Under the pieces are notes generated by a model that saw only the letters and a list, made by a program, of their open reading frames with translations, was not told the DNA's origin and did not search any database. Shown one piece after another: positions 23,561 through 34,439 of a stretch of 64,000 bases of DNA; position 1 is the stretch's first letter; every line of letters begins with the position of its first letter. The position numbers were made by a program, and so were the translations under genes. The stretch is from Coptis chinensis (taxonomy: Eukaryota; Streptophyta; Magnoliopsida; Ranunculales; Ranunculaceae), in assembly GCA_015680905.1 (NCBI GenBank), contig CM027378.1, positions 88,007,501-88,071,500 on the forward strand. Reading direction: 5' to 3'.

Positions 23561-24240
23561 GCTCTGCAATGATTAAATGCACATCCTCAGGTGATATACA
23601 TTTCAAATGCGGACCTCTAGGATTTTTTCGAGATAGCTCATTATCAATCAACACATATCTTTGCGCTCCAGATTTGATTCTTCTAGCCTTATTTTTGTTC
23701 TCAGGTACTTTACCCTCAAATAAGTATGATATATTTGCTTCCATCCATGACGCCCTCAATGTGTGTATTTCCATAACCTCTTGTTTGTCGACATCGATGC
23801 TTGGCCTTTCTTGGCCACCAATGTGCAAAGTGCGACCCTCCGTGTTTTCTAACATCACTGCCACATACGCCAGGGTGTCTGCATGCTTGTTTTCATTTCC
23901 ATTTAGGTGTTGAAGCCTTATTTTATTAAAGTATCTCAACTTAGTTTTTATAAAATTCAAGTAATCCACCATGTTTCACATTTTGCTAAATATCCTCCAT
24001 TAATCTGACTGACTACCAGCATTGAGTCGCTAAAAATTGATAATTCTTTCCCTTTGAGAGATTTGGCCATCTCGAGTCCAGCAATTAAAGCTTCATACTC
24101 AGCTTCGTTGTTCGATGCATGGAATCCCAATGCTACTGCTGTTTTGAGCCTTTGATTTTCGAGTGTAACCAATACAATCTCGATGCCACATCCCTTACTC
24201 CCAGATGATCCATTGACAAATAGTCTCTAACCATTTATTC
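23472..24240 (-). pseudogene. Tat archaeal-type RNase H and linker
   Basis: Second RNase H domain of Tat polyproteins. It reads CGIEIVLV, LGFHASNNEAEYEALIAGL, SIFSDSMLVVSQINGGY, a stop after CETWWIT at 23957, then LQHLNGNENKHADTLAYVA. The catalytic acids (Glu in NNEAEYEA, Asp in SDS, Asp in HADTLA) are present. The following linker carries RYVLIDNELSRKN, the usual sequence before the integrase zinc finger. It is broken by at least two stops, one also lying at the RNase H start near 24228. Confidence 0.85.
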
Positions 24241-25883
24241 TAGCCCATGGATCATTTGTATCAATAATATCATTAGGCTCTTGTAGTGTTGAGAACTCCT
24301 CCTCTTCCATGCCCCAACTAGCATCCTCACATGGGAAATCAGCCAGAAATCGCCAAGACTGACGACTTTTTTTTTTTTTTATAACCCGATTTTCGACCCC
24401 AAATTCGTTTATTAATACCGACCATTTTGACATCCTTCTTGACTTAGCAGTTTTTGCCAAAGTCTGCTTTAATGGGAGATTCGTCATAACGATCATAGAG
24501 TGTGATTGAAAATATGGCTTCAACCTCTTAGATGAGAATAAAAGCGCCAAAGCGTATATCTCTAGTGTCGAATACCGTGCCTCTACCTCGAGCATTGTTT
24601 TTGCTTTGAAAATACACTGGTCTTTCAACACCATTTTCAACTTTCACCAATACCAAACTTATGGCAAATTCAGATATCGCTAAATAGATAAGCAAATTTT
24701 CTCCCTCATTTGGTTTTGTAAGCGTTGGGATTTCTTGCAAATATTTCTTTAACTCTGAAAATGCTTCTTCACATTTTTCATTCCAACAGAATTTAGTATT
24801 CTTTTTAAGCAACTTGAAAATAGGCTTACATCAATAAGAAGTTCTAGAGATGAATCTGTTGAGAGTAGCTATTCTCCCAGTCAACCTTTGTATTTGCTTT
24901 CTAGTTGTTGGTGATGGCATCTGCTGAAGTGATCGTATCTGATCTAGATTAGCGTCGATGCCTCGCTTGGTAACACTATACCCCAAGAATTTGCGGGAAC
25001 TGACCCCGAAAGTACACTTCTCTAGGTTAAGCTTCATGTTAATTTCTCACAATATTCGAAATACAATATTGAGGTCCTTCACGTGATCTTCAGCTTTCAT
25101 GGACTTTATAACCATATTGTCGATATAGACCTCGACAATTCGTTTGATGAGTTTCTTAAACATTTTCTCCACTAGCCTTTGATAAGTGGCTCCAACATTT
25201 TTCAACCCAAATGGCATTCTGATGAAACAGTATATACCTCCATTAACGATGAACGCTGTTTTGAGTTAATCTATAATAGCCATTAGAATTTGAAAATATC
25301 CCGAATATCCATCGCAGAAACTGATTAATCCGAACTAGCTGTTTCTATAAAAAACCAACTATTCGATCAACCAACTCATCTATCCTTGGCATCGGATGAT
25401 GATCTTTGGGACACTTCTTATTTACATCGGTAAAGTCGCCGCAAATTCGAACTCTACATCCTTCTTGGGCACTACGACTATGTTCACCACCCATTGAGAA
25501 TGATCCACTTCTTTAATTATGCCATTATTTAGCATCTTTTGTATTTTAACTTGCACCGCTTCTTCGTACATTGGTCTAACCTTTCGATGCTTTTGATGGA
25601 CCGGAGTTGCATTTTCTTCCATATTTAGCTTGTGTGAACAAATAGTTGGGTCAATATCGGTAAGGTCCGACATCGACCATGCAAAAACATCCTGATTCTC
25701 TTTCAAGAAAACCATTAATTCATCTCTTATGGTCCCAGTCATTTCTGTACCAATGAACGTATGACGCTCCCTTTCTCTTGTACTAATATCAACTTTTTCC
25801 ATCGCTTCCATTGTTTTTCTTTCACAGGGTTCTTCATTTTTCTTTAGCTCTTGTGTGAACTTTACCTGCTCATGTATCTGCAT
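24227..25883 (-). pseudogene. Tat reverse transcriptase and first RNase H
   Basis: The reverse transcriptase begins with HKLNMEENATPVHQKHR and IKEVDHSQWVVNIVVVPKKD, then is interrupted by stops. The active-site box reads YIDNM where YVDDM is expected, so the second catalytic Asp is Asn. It continues NMKLNLEKCTFGVSSRKFLG and RIATLNRFISRTS, then the RNase H part (FCWNEKCEEAFSELKKYL, LLIYLAISEFAISLVLV, RYSTLEIYALALLFSSK). Three or more frame breaks lie between 24830 and 25420. Non-functional. Confidence 0.87.
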
Positions 25884-26006
25884 ATCGGTGTTGGTAAGTA
25901 AAGCTTGTTGTAACTGCTACTTAGAGCTTTCTAAGACACCCCCAGTGTCTTGGTTTTTTCCCTTCATCATCCCATTTACAGTGACGAAATTACACTTTTC
26001 TGACTC

Positions 26007-26518
26007 CTACCGATCCCCCCTGATTTCGTGCAAGCCATACACCACGGGAAATCTGATTACCTGGTATAATGTACTTGGGACAGCACACATATTGTGTATC
26101 CACTTTTTACCAAGTATTGCATTGTGATCGGAGTGATGTTTTATGACCACGAACTTTGTCATCACTATCTGAGGTCCCGCTCGAACTGGCAATTTTATCT
26201 CTCCAACAGGCTTAGTAGAGCTTCCATTAAACCCAAACAAACTGAATTGTGGTGGCTTTAGATGAGTCTCATCGAGACCGATGCCTGTGAACACCTTCAA
26301 CAATCCATGAGTATCTTTTGCACATCATATCTAGAGATACGCAAAGTGATTAATAATGCATTATCATGTGGCAACATCACCTTAGACAGGTCATCTAGTA
26401 CGAACATAATTGCTCCTGGAATGGTAGCCGATACTAGACTTTGATTTACTGGAATAGGCTCGACATTGCCCTCAAGCACTTCTTTTACTGTTGAAATCTT
26501 TCTTATTTTATCTCTCAT
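26007..26518 (-). pseudogene. Tat aspartic protease region
   Basis: Two overlapping frames (26518 down to 26297 and 26303 down to 26007) cover a retroviral-type protease region. The fold is recognisable from VLDDLSKVMLP, YDVQKILMDC, FTGIGLDETHLKPP and VIKHHSDHNAILGKKWIHNM. The active-site Asp-Ser/Thr-Gly triplet is not seen; RISRYD stands near where a (V/I)D(S/N)GS motif would be expected, though the region is too worn to align confidently. One frameshift lies near 26300. Confidence 0.65.
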
Positions 26519-26527
26519 GATTTTCTT

Positions 26528-27822
26528 CTATGGTACTTCCCCTTTGTAGATCATATTTATTACTCCAAGGGGTTTCTCGTGTATGGTTGCAGTTTCTGTG
26601 GGTCTAACATCAGCCTTGAACTCTCGCAACTTCCCATCTTTCATCAACCTATCAATTTCTTTTAATAACTGCAAGCATATGTTTGTCTCATGGTTCTCAA
26701 TCTTGTGGAATTGATAATAAGGCATGCCATTCATCTCCCTGAGAGTGTATTTTGGCCATATCACAAAATCTTCTTTCGCGATCCTCCTTAATATATCCTC
26801 CGGTGTGGTATTGATGGCGATAAAATTATTGGGATCTAACTTTTCTTTCAGTGTCTTCTCATACTTCCTTCTTTGTTGTGGTTGATTATCCCGATTTGTA
26901 TAATGCTCCTGAGGTCTTTTGTTATCTGACCTCAAGGAGTCTCATCTCTTGTGTCAATCTCCATTATCTTTGTCCCTCTTTCCTGTCTCTGACACTTGCA
27001 ATACAGTTTGCACAGTGGCTACATTTATTCCCTCTTCCACTCTAATATCTCTGTCAGCTTTGTCATACAACTTTTGTAGACTTTTGAATTCCTTTCGTAA
27101 GAGATATTTGTGCATATATGATCCAGGTATCACACCTGTTTGAAAAGCCATGATGGCTGTTATTTCAGACTCGTCAAGCCTCTCAACCGATTGAGTTTCG
27201 GCCTTGAATCTTGCTAAGAAATCCTTCAAAGACTCATTTTTCCCTTGTTTCAATTGGAATAGGACTGACACCTGTTTCAACTTCACCCTCTGATGACCAT
27301 AGTTGGTGAGGAATCTTTCTTCGATTTCACGAAAACACGAAATGGTCCCTTCAGGTATTATACAGAACCAATTCAGTGCTTTGCCTTTAAGGCTCGAAGA
27401 AAATGATCGACATAGTACAGAATCCCAATACTCCGTTTTGTGATATATCGAGAACTGGTGTCGATAGATAAAGAGATGGTCCTATCATACTGGGTAAACT
27501 TTGGATTCTTGAATTTTGGAGGTAATGGCACCCTCTATACTTCCTTTTTCAACGGGTTTCTACTTACATCATCTGCCAATTTACGAATCGAAGTTGATAC
27601 ATTTTCCAGGAGTTGGTCCCCAAATTGCCTCTGCATAATCTCCTGCACCATTTCCTTCATGATTGGTGTTTTTACCTCTTCCTCTTGCACCACCTTTGGT
27701 GTCGATTTCGCTCTTGAAGTTGGCAAGACACTGAGGACAAGATCGGAATTTCCTGATTCATTTGGGCTTGGCCCAAAATTACAAACTCTTAAAAGAGGCA
27801 CGTGCGAGGCACGTGCCATCAA
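26528..27822 (-). pseudogene. Tat gag, degraded
   Basis: Capsid-like protein. The C-proximal part of the retrotransposon gag domain is clear: LKQVSVLFQLKQGKNESLKDF, LARFKAETQSVERLDESEI, MAFQTGVIPGS. Upstream, the frame from 27822 gives the N-terminal region, with stops between 27300 and 27530. The downstream frame (26935-26528) is gag C-terminal sequence leading into the protease. The coding similarity ends near 27820, where the element seems truncated. No CCHC knuckle was found. Confidence 0.8.
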
Positions 27823-28031
27823 ACCCTTAACCCCACGCGATCACCCACCTTCCTTTCTTTCTCAACACAAATTCCAAACCCTAGCCACCACTAGCCGACT
27901 CGCGCTCGCCCTCTCCTAGCTCGCAACCTCCCCTAAAACTCAACAAACCTCCATCTAATTTTTTCATAGCCTACCCCATTTTCAACCCCCATTCCAACTC
28001 ACAACCCCAATTTTTCAAATCCCTACTTTAA

Positions 28032-29098
28032 ATGGCTCAAATTCTTAAAATCATGCCGGAGCAAAATTTTCAAGACCTCTTCTATTCCGATTTGTTTGAA
28101 GTGCACTTCAGGGCTGAGATCAGAAAAAGAGGATGAGGACCCTTGGTTTTGTTGGAAGAGGCGGCTTATTCTCCCTCTCTTACTCTTTCGTTTTATAATT
28201 GCATACTTAAAAGGGAGGATGACCGGTTGTTAAGGATGGCCGCTCGCTAAAGCTCACCAAGGAGGTTGGTGATTGGTGTTCTGGGGATTTCTCTGAAGGC
28301 ATATGTTCAGATGGAGCAGTCCCCAGATGGAAAGACCAACGTGATGATGGTAAAGACACTTCTCGAGGGGGTTAAAAACCCCAAGTCTCATTGCGCTTAC
28401 CAGAGTTCGCTACGAAGGAACCAGCTAGCAGTATCTCGATCAGTAGACAACATACAACCTGCTAGGCTTAGCCAAGCCTTCGGATATAGGTAAGGCGATG
28501 CTTCATCTTTTATGGGTTCTTCAAGAGCATAATAGCTTCTACATCGTCTCCTTTATCTTCGAGCAACACTGTAAACAGAAGAAGACATCTGCCCCTCTAC
28601 CAGTGCTGATCACCAAGATCATATCATGCAGCATTGGGGATTCCAAGCACCAGACGCCCTAGTGGAGGTTAAGGATGCTACCATAGGTCCTATCTATGCT
28701 CACTACGTCTAGAAGTTATGGCTTCCACTTGAAGCCAGAGCCGGCGAGCAAGCACGCCCGACTAAGAAGGTGGATTATTTTGCTGAAGATGCCACTAGAT
28801 AGTTCACTTAGCCCATGGACAGAATTCACTTCCTCCATGTAGGCCAGAAGATTCTGCATTCGTATCTCCACCAGCTCAGGGAAACTCAAGGGAACATCAT
28901 AGCGGAAGAGCGGACCCTCAGAGAAGAGTAGCGGTCCTTTCAGTAGGAGCAGCGACGTTTTCAGCACAGTGTCGCTAGAACAGTGCAGAGCATTAGAGAC
29001 ACGCTCCCGCGTAGTGATAGACATGCCAGGCCTCGACGTCAGCAAGGAGAAGGATCTTCTAGACGACTAGACGAGTCACGCACGGATTCTGACTAGGA
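28032..29098 (+). pseudogene. Decayed gag-like / plant transposon protein ORF
   Basis: The frame from ATG 28032 reads MAQILKIMPEQNFQDLFYSD, then stops at TGA after AEIRKRG, and continues GPLVLLEEAAYSPSLTLSFYN, a pattern of Athila-like 'putative plant transposon protein' ORFs. After frame changes the part at 28600-29098 ends in a Gln/Arg/Glu-rich, coiled-coil-like tail. In that part several stops are TAG exactly where Gln would fit (EE-TAG-RSFQ-TAG-EQRRF), as expected from C-to-T decay of CAG. Orientation and position (2 kb before the 3' LTR) make it the likeliest protein of the 26-kb element itself. Confidence 0.55.
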
Positions 29099-31162
29099 TT
29101 CCTAGTGTCTGTATAGTTTGATCTATTTATTTTTACGTTTCTTTTTCACGTGTATGACGTAGTATAAGTTTAACTTTATGTTCAATATTATCTGCTTGTT
29201 TTATTTTGCCCTTTTTTTTTTTTTGTGGAATTTGGTTTATGAGTAGAAGGTAAAACAGATATATCATGCCAAAATTTTCCATTTTTCTTTCATGCATGTT
29301 TTATATAAAATACAAAAACCCAAAAAGATTTTATAGTAGAATAAATATCCCTAGTATAATAAACCATGTATTTCTCGTTCTATATCAAACAACCCACGCC
29401 CCAAACTTATTTTGGGGTGACGTATTTTCATCATGAAGAATAGAATACAGGTGTATTGCCGTTTTTGCTCATGTTTTTATGATAATCTCTTTCCTTATCT
29501 CTTCATACTTTGAGGACAAGCATAGTTCTATCATAGAGTTGGTATAATAATATTTTGCAAAAACTATGCATTTTCTATATAATATATATAATAGTATATT
29601 TCTTCTTTTCTAAAAATTTTTTCAAAAAAGACCAAAAATATTTTTCCGTTTAGTATTAAAAAGTCTTGTTTCCTTTTTCTATGATGAATAAAAAGTTTAG
29701 AAGTCTCATTATAGTAATAGAGTAAGGACTTGTTCTTCGTACTTAGACTAATATACGTACAATAGTTTCTGCATTTTTTCATGAATGACATGCATCAGCA
29801 TTTGTTTGTATATAGCAGTAAGTTTCTGAAGCTAAGGTTAGAACAATTAAGTTCCATATCCTATGAGAATCTAGCCAAAAGCCTCATCTGAATGATTATT
29901 GAGTGATGACACAAAGGATGTCCAGATAGAAAGACCACACGTCCACTTGTTTGATCACCACGCCATATCCTATAAGGGAATTTAGGCCTTTTTTGAATCG
30001 ATATAGCCAAATAAATGTTAAAAACCCAAAAAAATAGTTTTCCTCTAGTTACCCCTCTTGAGCCTTCACCCTTTCTAAAAGCCTTTTTATTCTTCACCAA
30101 TAATTTCTAACCTATCACAACACACAATAAAAAGCTTACCCAGCTGATCAGTTGAGAACTGGATGGATATCAGAAAAAGAGAAGAGAAGACTTTGTACAA
30201 AAACAAAACAATTATTTGCTTCAAAAAAAAAAAAAAAAAAAAACCCATCAAAAACCCATCAAAAACCAAAACTCCAAAAATCCAAAGGAGCCAAAAATCG
30301 AATCTTCCAAAATTTTAAAATCAAAAGGAAACGATACCAAAAACAAAAAGAAACAAAAGCAAAGTTATAACTCCCAAAATTAAAAATCATATGGAGTCAC
30401 AAAGCCAGAGGGCTATAAGAATGTATCACAATTCGGAAGCAAAAGAACAAAATGAGGTTCTTCTCTGATTACAAGTATCTTGAAGACCCAATTTCTCATC
30501 TTATCAGATTTTGTTCTTCCCTCCCTTTTTCTTTCTAAACTATCACCCTGGCCCGGTAACTCTTAATAAAAGACCTCTAGCCCGATTAGAAATAGGATGG
30601 TGTGATAGTAAATGGCAAGCGTGATCAATCGACCCCGGTGTCCTTAGATGTCATTTGAGTATGCGAGGAATATAAGTGCCAGCTACACTTGAGAGAACGA
30701 ACCTTGAGTAAAGCTATCAGAGAGTTGTGATTGTAACACACCCCTGTGAGAACTCACCTTAAAGAAGCTCTCCAAAAGCCTCGGAAACAACTCTGCTTTT
30801 GCATTTCATTGCTCATGTTTTGTATAATTATCTTTAGATGCTTAAATTACTGAACATATGTTAGTCTATGTTCAAAGGAGTTTGTCTTTATTCACCGCTA
30901 ATGAGATGTATGAACTTCTGAGAATAAATAAGGAAACAAGACCCTTTGTACTAAATAGAAGAAGTTTGCGAGTACCTTCACTGGAAAACTCTCACGAGGC
31001 TTAAAACTCGTCCACTAGGGAAGTCCTAGTGGTTTAAGGCCTTGTTGCATATGGTCAATGCAATCGCACTCTGCGAAACGAGATTAGTATAACATATAAT
31101 AAATCATTCATTTGTGATCTTAGTTTTTTTCTCTCATCCTTGCTTGAGGACAAGCAAGATGC
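29099..31162 (+). other. 3' untranslated region of the 26-kb element
   Basis: No open frame with protein character. TTGAGGACAAGCA near 29510 and again at 31145-31157 is a phrase often found before the LTR in such elements. An A run of about 20 lies at 30223-30243. The region is otherwise featureless to me. Confidence 0.55.
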
Positions 31163-31175
31163 TATTTGGGGGTGG
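31163..31175 (+). promoter_or_regulatory. Polypurine tract of the 26-kb element
   Basis: ATTTGGGGGTGG lies directly before the TGATAAGC start of the 3' LTR and so marks the expected plus-strand priming site. Confidence 0.75.
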
Positions 31176-32044
31176 TGATAAGCTCTCAAATGTGTGTTTT
31201 ATTACCCGTATATTACTGAATTACAGTCCCTCTTACGCTTAATGAAAAAACAACTCATAGCATTTACTATCTTTTTCAGGTTAAGGAGTATTTCATACCA
31301 CTTATCATAAAAGCTGTGTCTTAACACCAAAAAGAGCCTTAATCACACTTATTATGAAGACCAGTAGCTGCTGTGGAAAAGTGCTAAAAAAGTCAAAGTC
31401 AATCGATCAAAGTTAACAGTCAAAGTCAACAGTCAAAGGACTCAAATTAGAAGACCAAAGATGGAGGCCCTTATTTCAAATTATGAAGACTTCTCCCTAA
31501 ACCTACCTTGGTCAAGAAGGCACCAAAAAGCAAAAGCAAAAGTGAAAGGAGTGATGTGTCTAGTTTGTAATGGAGGAGGGCAAATATGTAATTGGCAAAA
31601 GTAGGGGTATATAAACAAAAAACAAGGGAGAGAGAACTCATCCATTGTCTTAGGATCGAAACCATTTGATTTGTTTATTTTCTTGTCTTGTTTTTCAATT
31701 CAAGTTTTTAATTTCTTGTTGTTTTAATTTATTTCAATCAACTTGTCATTTCCTTTTCTTTATTTCAATCAAACTTGTTATTTGTTATTTGTTCTTTGTT
31801 TTCATCTTCAATCTTGTTTGCTGCTTTCATTTCAATGTTTTAATCAATCTTCCTTTCATGTTTTCAAGTCATTTCAATCAAGCAATCAAGCTTTCAAGTT
31901 CATTAGCTTAGAACCATTCTAATCCTACAAAAGTCTACCTTTTTTCTTCATATCTCCCTCAATCAAACTCTAAACAATTTAGAATGAACCTCAACTCTTA
32001 ATCTAATTCTTTTGAAATATACTCACTACAATATTAAAGCTTCA
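31176..32044 (+). repeat. 3' LTR of the 26-kb element
   Basis: 869 bp, TGATAAGCTC to AAGCTTCA, matching 5664-6503. The main length difference is an extra segment of about 30 bp around 31400-31430, where the GTCAAAGTCAACAG words are repeated more often. The 5-bp target duplication GCAGA follows at once. Confidence 0.92.
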
Positions 32045-32474
32045 GCAGAGTATATATATATATCTCGGCATGTCCGATTTGATGAGCAGATTTTTTTCGT
32101 TTCAGTTTTCACCTTTAGGCTCCTTTACTGATCCTACAGATTGGGCTCTTGTTCAAGTACATCCTCCAATCATCGAGCAGTCCTTCCAGCAAGTTCCTGT
32201 CAGTGTTTGCCCTATAGTAACTGCTTATGTTGTTGTTCCCTCTACAGTGGTAGCGCGAACTATAGTAGTTGCTCCTGTCCTTCCTACAATGATTGTAGCC
32301 TCTCCAGTCTCTTCTCAGCCTACTAGTTTTTCTATGACTTTTGATTCAGGCTCTTCTCAATCGCCCACCACCACTTCAAATGGGTACTCTTTTGATCCAG
32401 GGTCTGGACCTCCTCTTATTGGCCATACTATGGTTACTTGTCACCGGATTAATTCAGTAAGATCACTCTTGTAG
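32045..32474 (+). pseudogene. Ty1/copia fragment, right half
   Basis: Directly after the target duplication the copia frame resumes: YIYISRHVRFDEQIF, the standard motif that follows the integrase core. It is followed by the Ser/Thr/Pro-rich linker and GHTMVT, which in copia proteins precedes the reverse transcriptase. The frame ends at TAG near 32474, just before the hAT-like MITE. The reverse transcriptase itself is absent. Confidence 0.85.
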
Positions 32475-32483
32475 TGTCGACTA

Positions 32484-32490
32484 AGGGGGT

Positions 32491-32530
<40 letters not shown>

Positions 32531-32739
32531 CTACTTATAAGTGTTTACTACTTATAAGTTTCTGTAAGTCAAATTTTGTTACTTACACTTTTGGCACTTA
32601 TAAGTAGCAAAAATATACCATAAAAACTACCACTTATAAGTAGTAGCTAAAAAACAAATGCCCAAAACAGAGTGGTCCACCACATACAGTGAGAATAAGT
32701 GGTAAGCGCCTAGAAAAACCAAAAAACAAACACCCCATA
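32484..32739. mobile_element. hAT-like MITE
   Basis: The left end GGGGGTGTTTTTT (32484, followed by an expanded T run to about 32530) and right end AAAAAACAAACACCCC (to 32739) are inverted copies. The interior is made of ACTTATAAGT palindromes. Termini of the GGGGTGTTTG type are typical of hAT MITEs. The flanks CTAAG and ATAAG are too unlike to prove an 8-bp target duplication. Confidence 0.65.
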
Positions 32740-32999
32740 AGTTTGGCAATGTATTGAGTTATGAACGCCTGAAAGTGCTACTGTATAAAGCACTTCCCCA
32801 GACCATTTTTTTTTTGCTAAAGGATAATTGATTAATAAATGAAATGGAAAAGTACAAAAGTCGAGTTACAAAATCTTTAAAAAAATGAGAACTGGTCGGG
32901 TGGTTAACAGTAACACACTATATCACCCATAACTTCACATCAAAGTAAGTGTACATGTGTGTTGCTTTTGAATACATGTTTGAAGAAATGAAATGTTGC

Positions 33000-33123
33000 C
33001 AAGTACATAGTATCGCGGATATATCCCCCTGTGTGGGGATATTTTACATGGGGATATCTGCAAATATCGTAGATATATCGACAAATATCCACAAACATCC
33101 ACGTATATCGACAAGGATTCTGT

Positions 33124-33156
<33 letters not shown>
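33000..33156. repeat. ATATCG-family fragment and (AT)n microsatellite
   Basis: GCGGATATATCCCCCTGTGT, GGGGATATTT and CAAATATCGTAGATAT repeat the composition of 2036-2434, here as a short piece of about 120 bp. A perfect (AT)n run follows at 33126-33156, abutting the next element. Confidence 0.7.
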
Positions 33157-33160
<4 letters not shown>

Positions 33161-33552
33161 CCTGGCTCCTAAAAGGACCTTAAATAAGTATCAAACTAAG
33201 TACCAAATCTAAAACAACTCATAACTTCACCTACAAAATTATTTAAAACCTAAATTTTTGTAGATATGATATACTACCCACAAATAATATCTCTACCAAA
33301 ATTCAACTTGTTTGACAATTTTTAATATTGGTAAAAGATAGTTGCAAAAACTAGACATTTCTGCACCGTTAGATATTTTTTTCAAAAGTGGACAATAATT
33401 TTTATCTAAGTTAGAGGATATCAAATGAGTTGAATTTTTGTAAAGATGCTCTTTATGGCACAAAAAATTAGGTTTTAAATCATTTTGTAGGTGAAGTTGT
33501 GGGTTGTTTTAGATTTTGTACTTATTTAAGGTCCTTTTAGGAGCTGGGCTGT
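33157..33552. mobile_element. MITE with long terminal inverted repeats
   Basis: 396 bp. The left end ACAGCCTGGCTCCTAAAAGG is matched by the right end, whose reverse complement reads ACAGCCCAGCTCCTAAAAGG. The inverted similarity extends inward about 85-100 bp to TTTAAAACCTAA. Both ends are flanked by TATATATAT, compatible with a 9-bp Mutator-type target duplication but ambiguous because of the AT microsatellite. No coding sequence. Confidence 0.85.
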
Positions 33553-34439
33553 ATATATATGTGGGGGGGGGGGGGATATTGTAAATTAATCCAAGCCCCG
33601 ACTTAAAAGTTGAATTAAGGGTTGATTTTTTGTAGATATGATCTCCCTACCATGGAGAATATGCTCACAAAAATTTAGCTCATTCAAAGAAGTGTAACAT
33701 TAGAACATGATTACAAAACTGTTAGACCGTTAGATGAAAAATTCAAAAATAAACACTAATTTTAACATGGTTAGACATATCCAAATATTATGATTTTTTG
33801 TAAGAATGATCTTCATGGTGGGGAGATCATCTCCACCAAAAACTAGGATTGTGTAAATGGAAATGAAAAACTTTTAGACTGCTGATTGGTGTACAAGCAC
33901 CAATAATCAATTGTAATCGACAAATTGTATTCATGCTAGATAGTTATGTCATTCGTAGTTGAAAACCACATTATCATGTAAATTCCAAATCAAATAACTC
34001 ATTTGCTCAAACACCACAATGGCAAGAAGCATTCATGCCATTATTCAGTCAACCCCTTCTTCTTTGTTATACCTCTTGCAACTACTCAACCTACTTGTCC
34101 TAGGCCAATATTGCCTAAGCCCTTGCATAGGCCCCCCAATATAAACCAACAAAAAGGCCTCCTAAAGCTTTAAAAAGTCCACTATATTATTAGAAACCCA
34201 AACAGTGACCCAATTTTGCAGTCGCTATGAAGTCGCTATGTGTTTTTATATGAAGTCGCTATGTGGTCTTCCTATTCAACTCGAGCAAATCACTTGCCAC
34301 CTTTTTCAATTGTTATCCCCTTTTGTAAGAAGTACTTTTGTTTGTATTTATTTTTTTATTATGGTAAATGTTTGATTTCTTCACTTTTTGTAGTACGGCG
34401 TGTGCATGACTATATATTATAATATATTTTTTAGAAAAA
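33553..34439. other. Non-coding, no recognised gene
   Basis: A G run lies at 33564-33573. The words GATATGATCTCC(C)TACCATGG and GATGATCTTCATGGTGGGGA at 33637 and 33805 hint at an old inverted structure. A short GAAGTCGCTATG triplication is at 34226-34263. Nothing coding is seen. Confidence 0.4.

Larger units (their letters stand above)
19251..27830 (-). mobile_element. Tat-lineage Ty3/gypsy retrotransposon, 5' end missing
   Basis: On the minus strand: gag, protease, reverse transcriptase, RNase H, archaeal-type RNase H, integrase, tandem repeats, an extra ORF in the opposite orientation, polypurine tract and 3' LTR. The second RNase H (LGFHASNNEAEYEALIAGL) is diagnostic of the Tat lineage. 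The left end is a clean LTR (19251-19661). I find no matching LTR on the right; coding sequence stops near 27820 and different sequence follows, so the 5' LTR and gag start appear deleted. Many stops and frameshifts are present. Confidence 0.88.
5664..32044 (+). mobile_element. 26.4-kb LTR retrotransposon with nested insertions
   Basis: Two related direct repeats beginning TGAT(C/A)AGCTC and ending in CTTCA mark the ends (5664-6503 and 31176-32044). They are flanked by the same five bases, GCAGA (5659-5663 and 32045-32049), a proper target duplication. A tRNA-Asp-like primer binding site follows the left LTR and a purine tract (ATTTGGGGGTGG) precedes the right one. The host sequence is a copia fragment whose frame resumes across the insertion. 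By eye the LTRs differ at roughly one base in ten plus an indel of about 30 bp, so the insertion is old. Without the LINE (about 5.7 kb) and the minus-strand Tat element (about 8.6 kb) it would be about 12 kb. I see no reverse transcriptase belonging to it, so it is probably non-autonomous (LARD-like), with gag-like remains near the 3' end. Confidence 0.9.
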
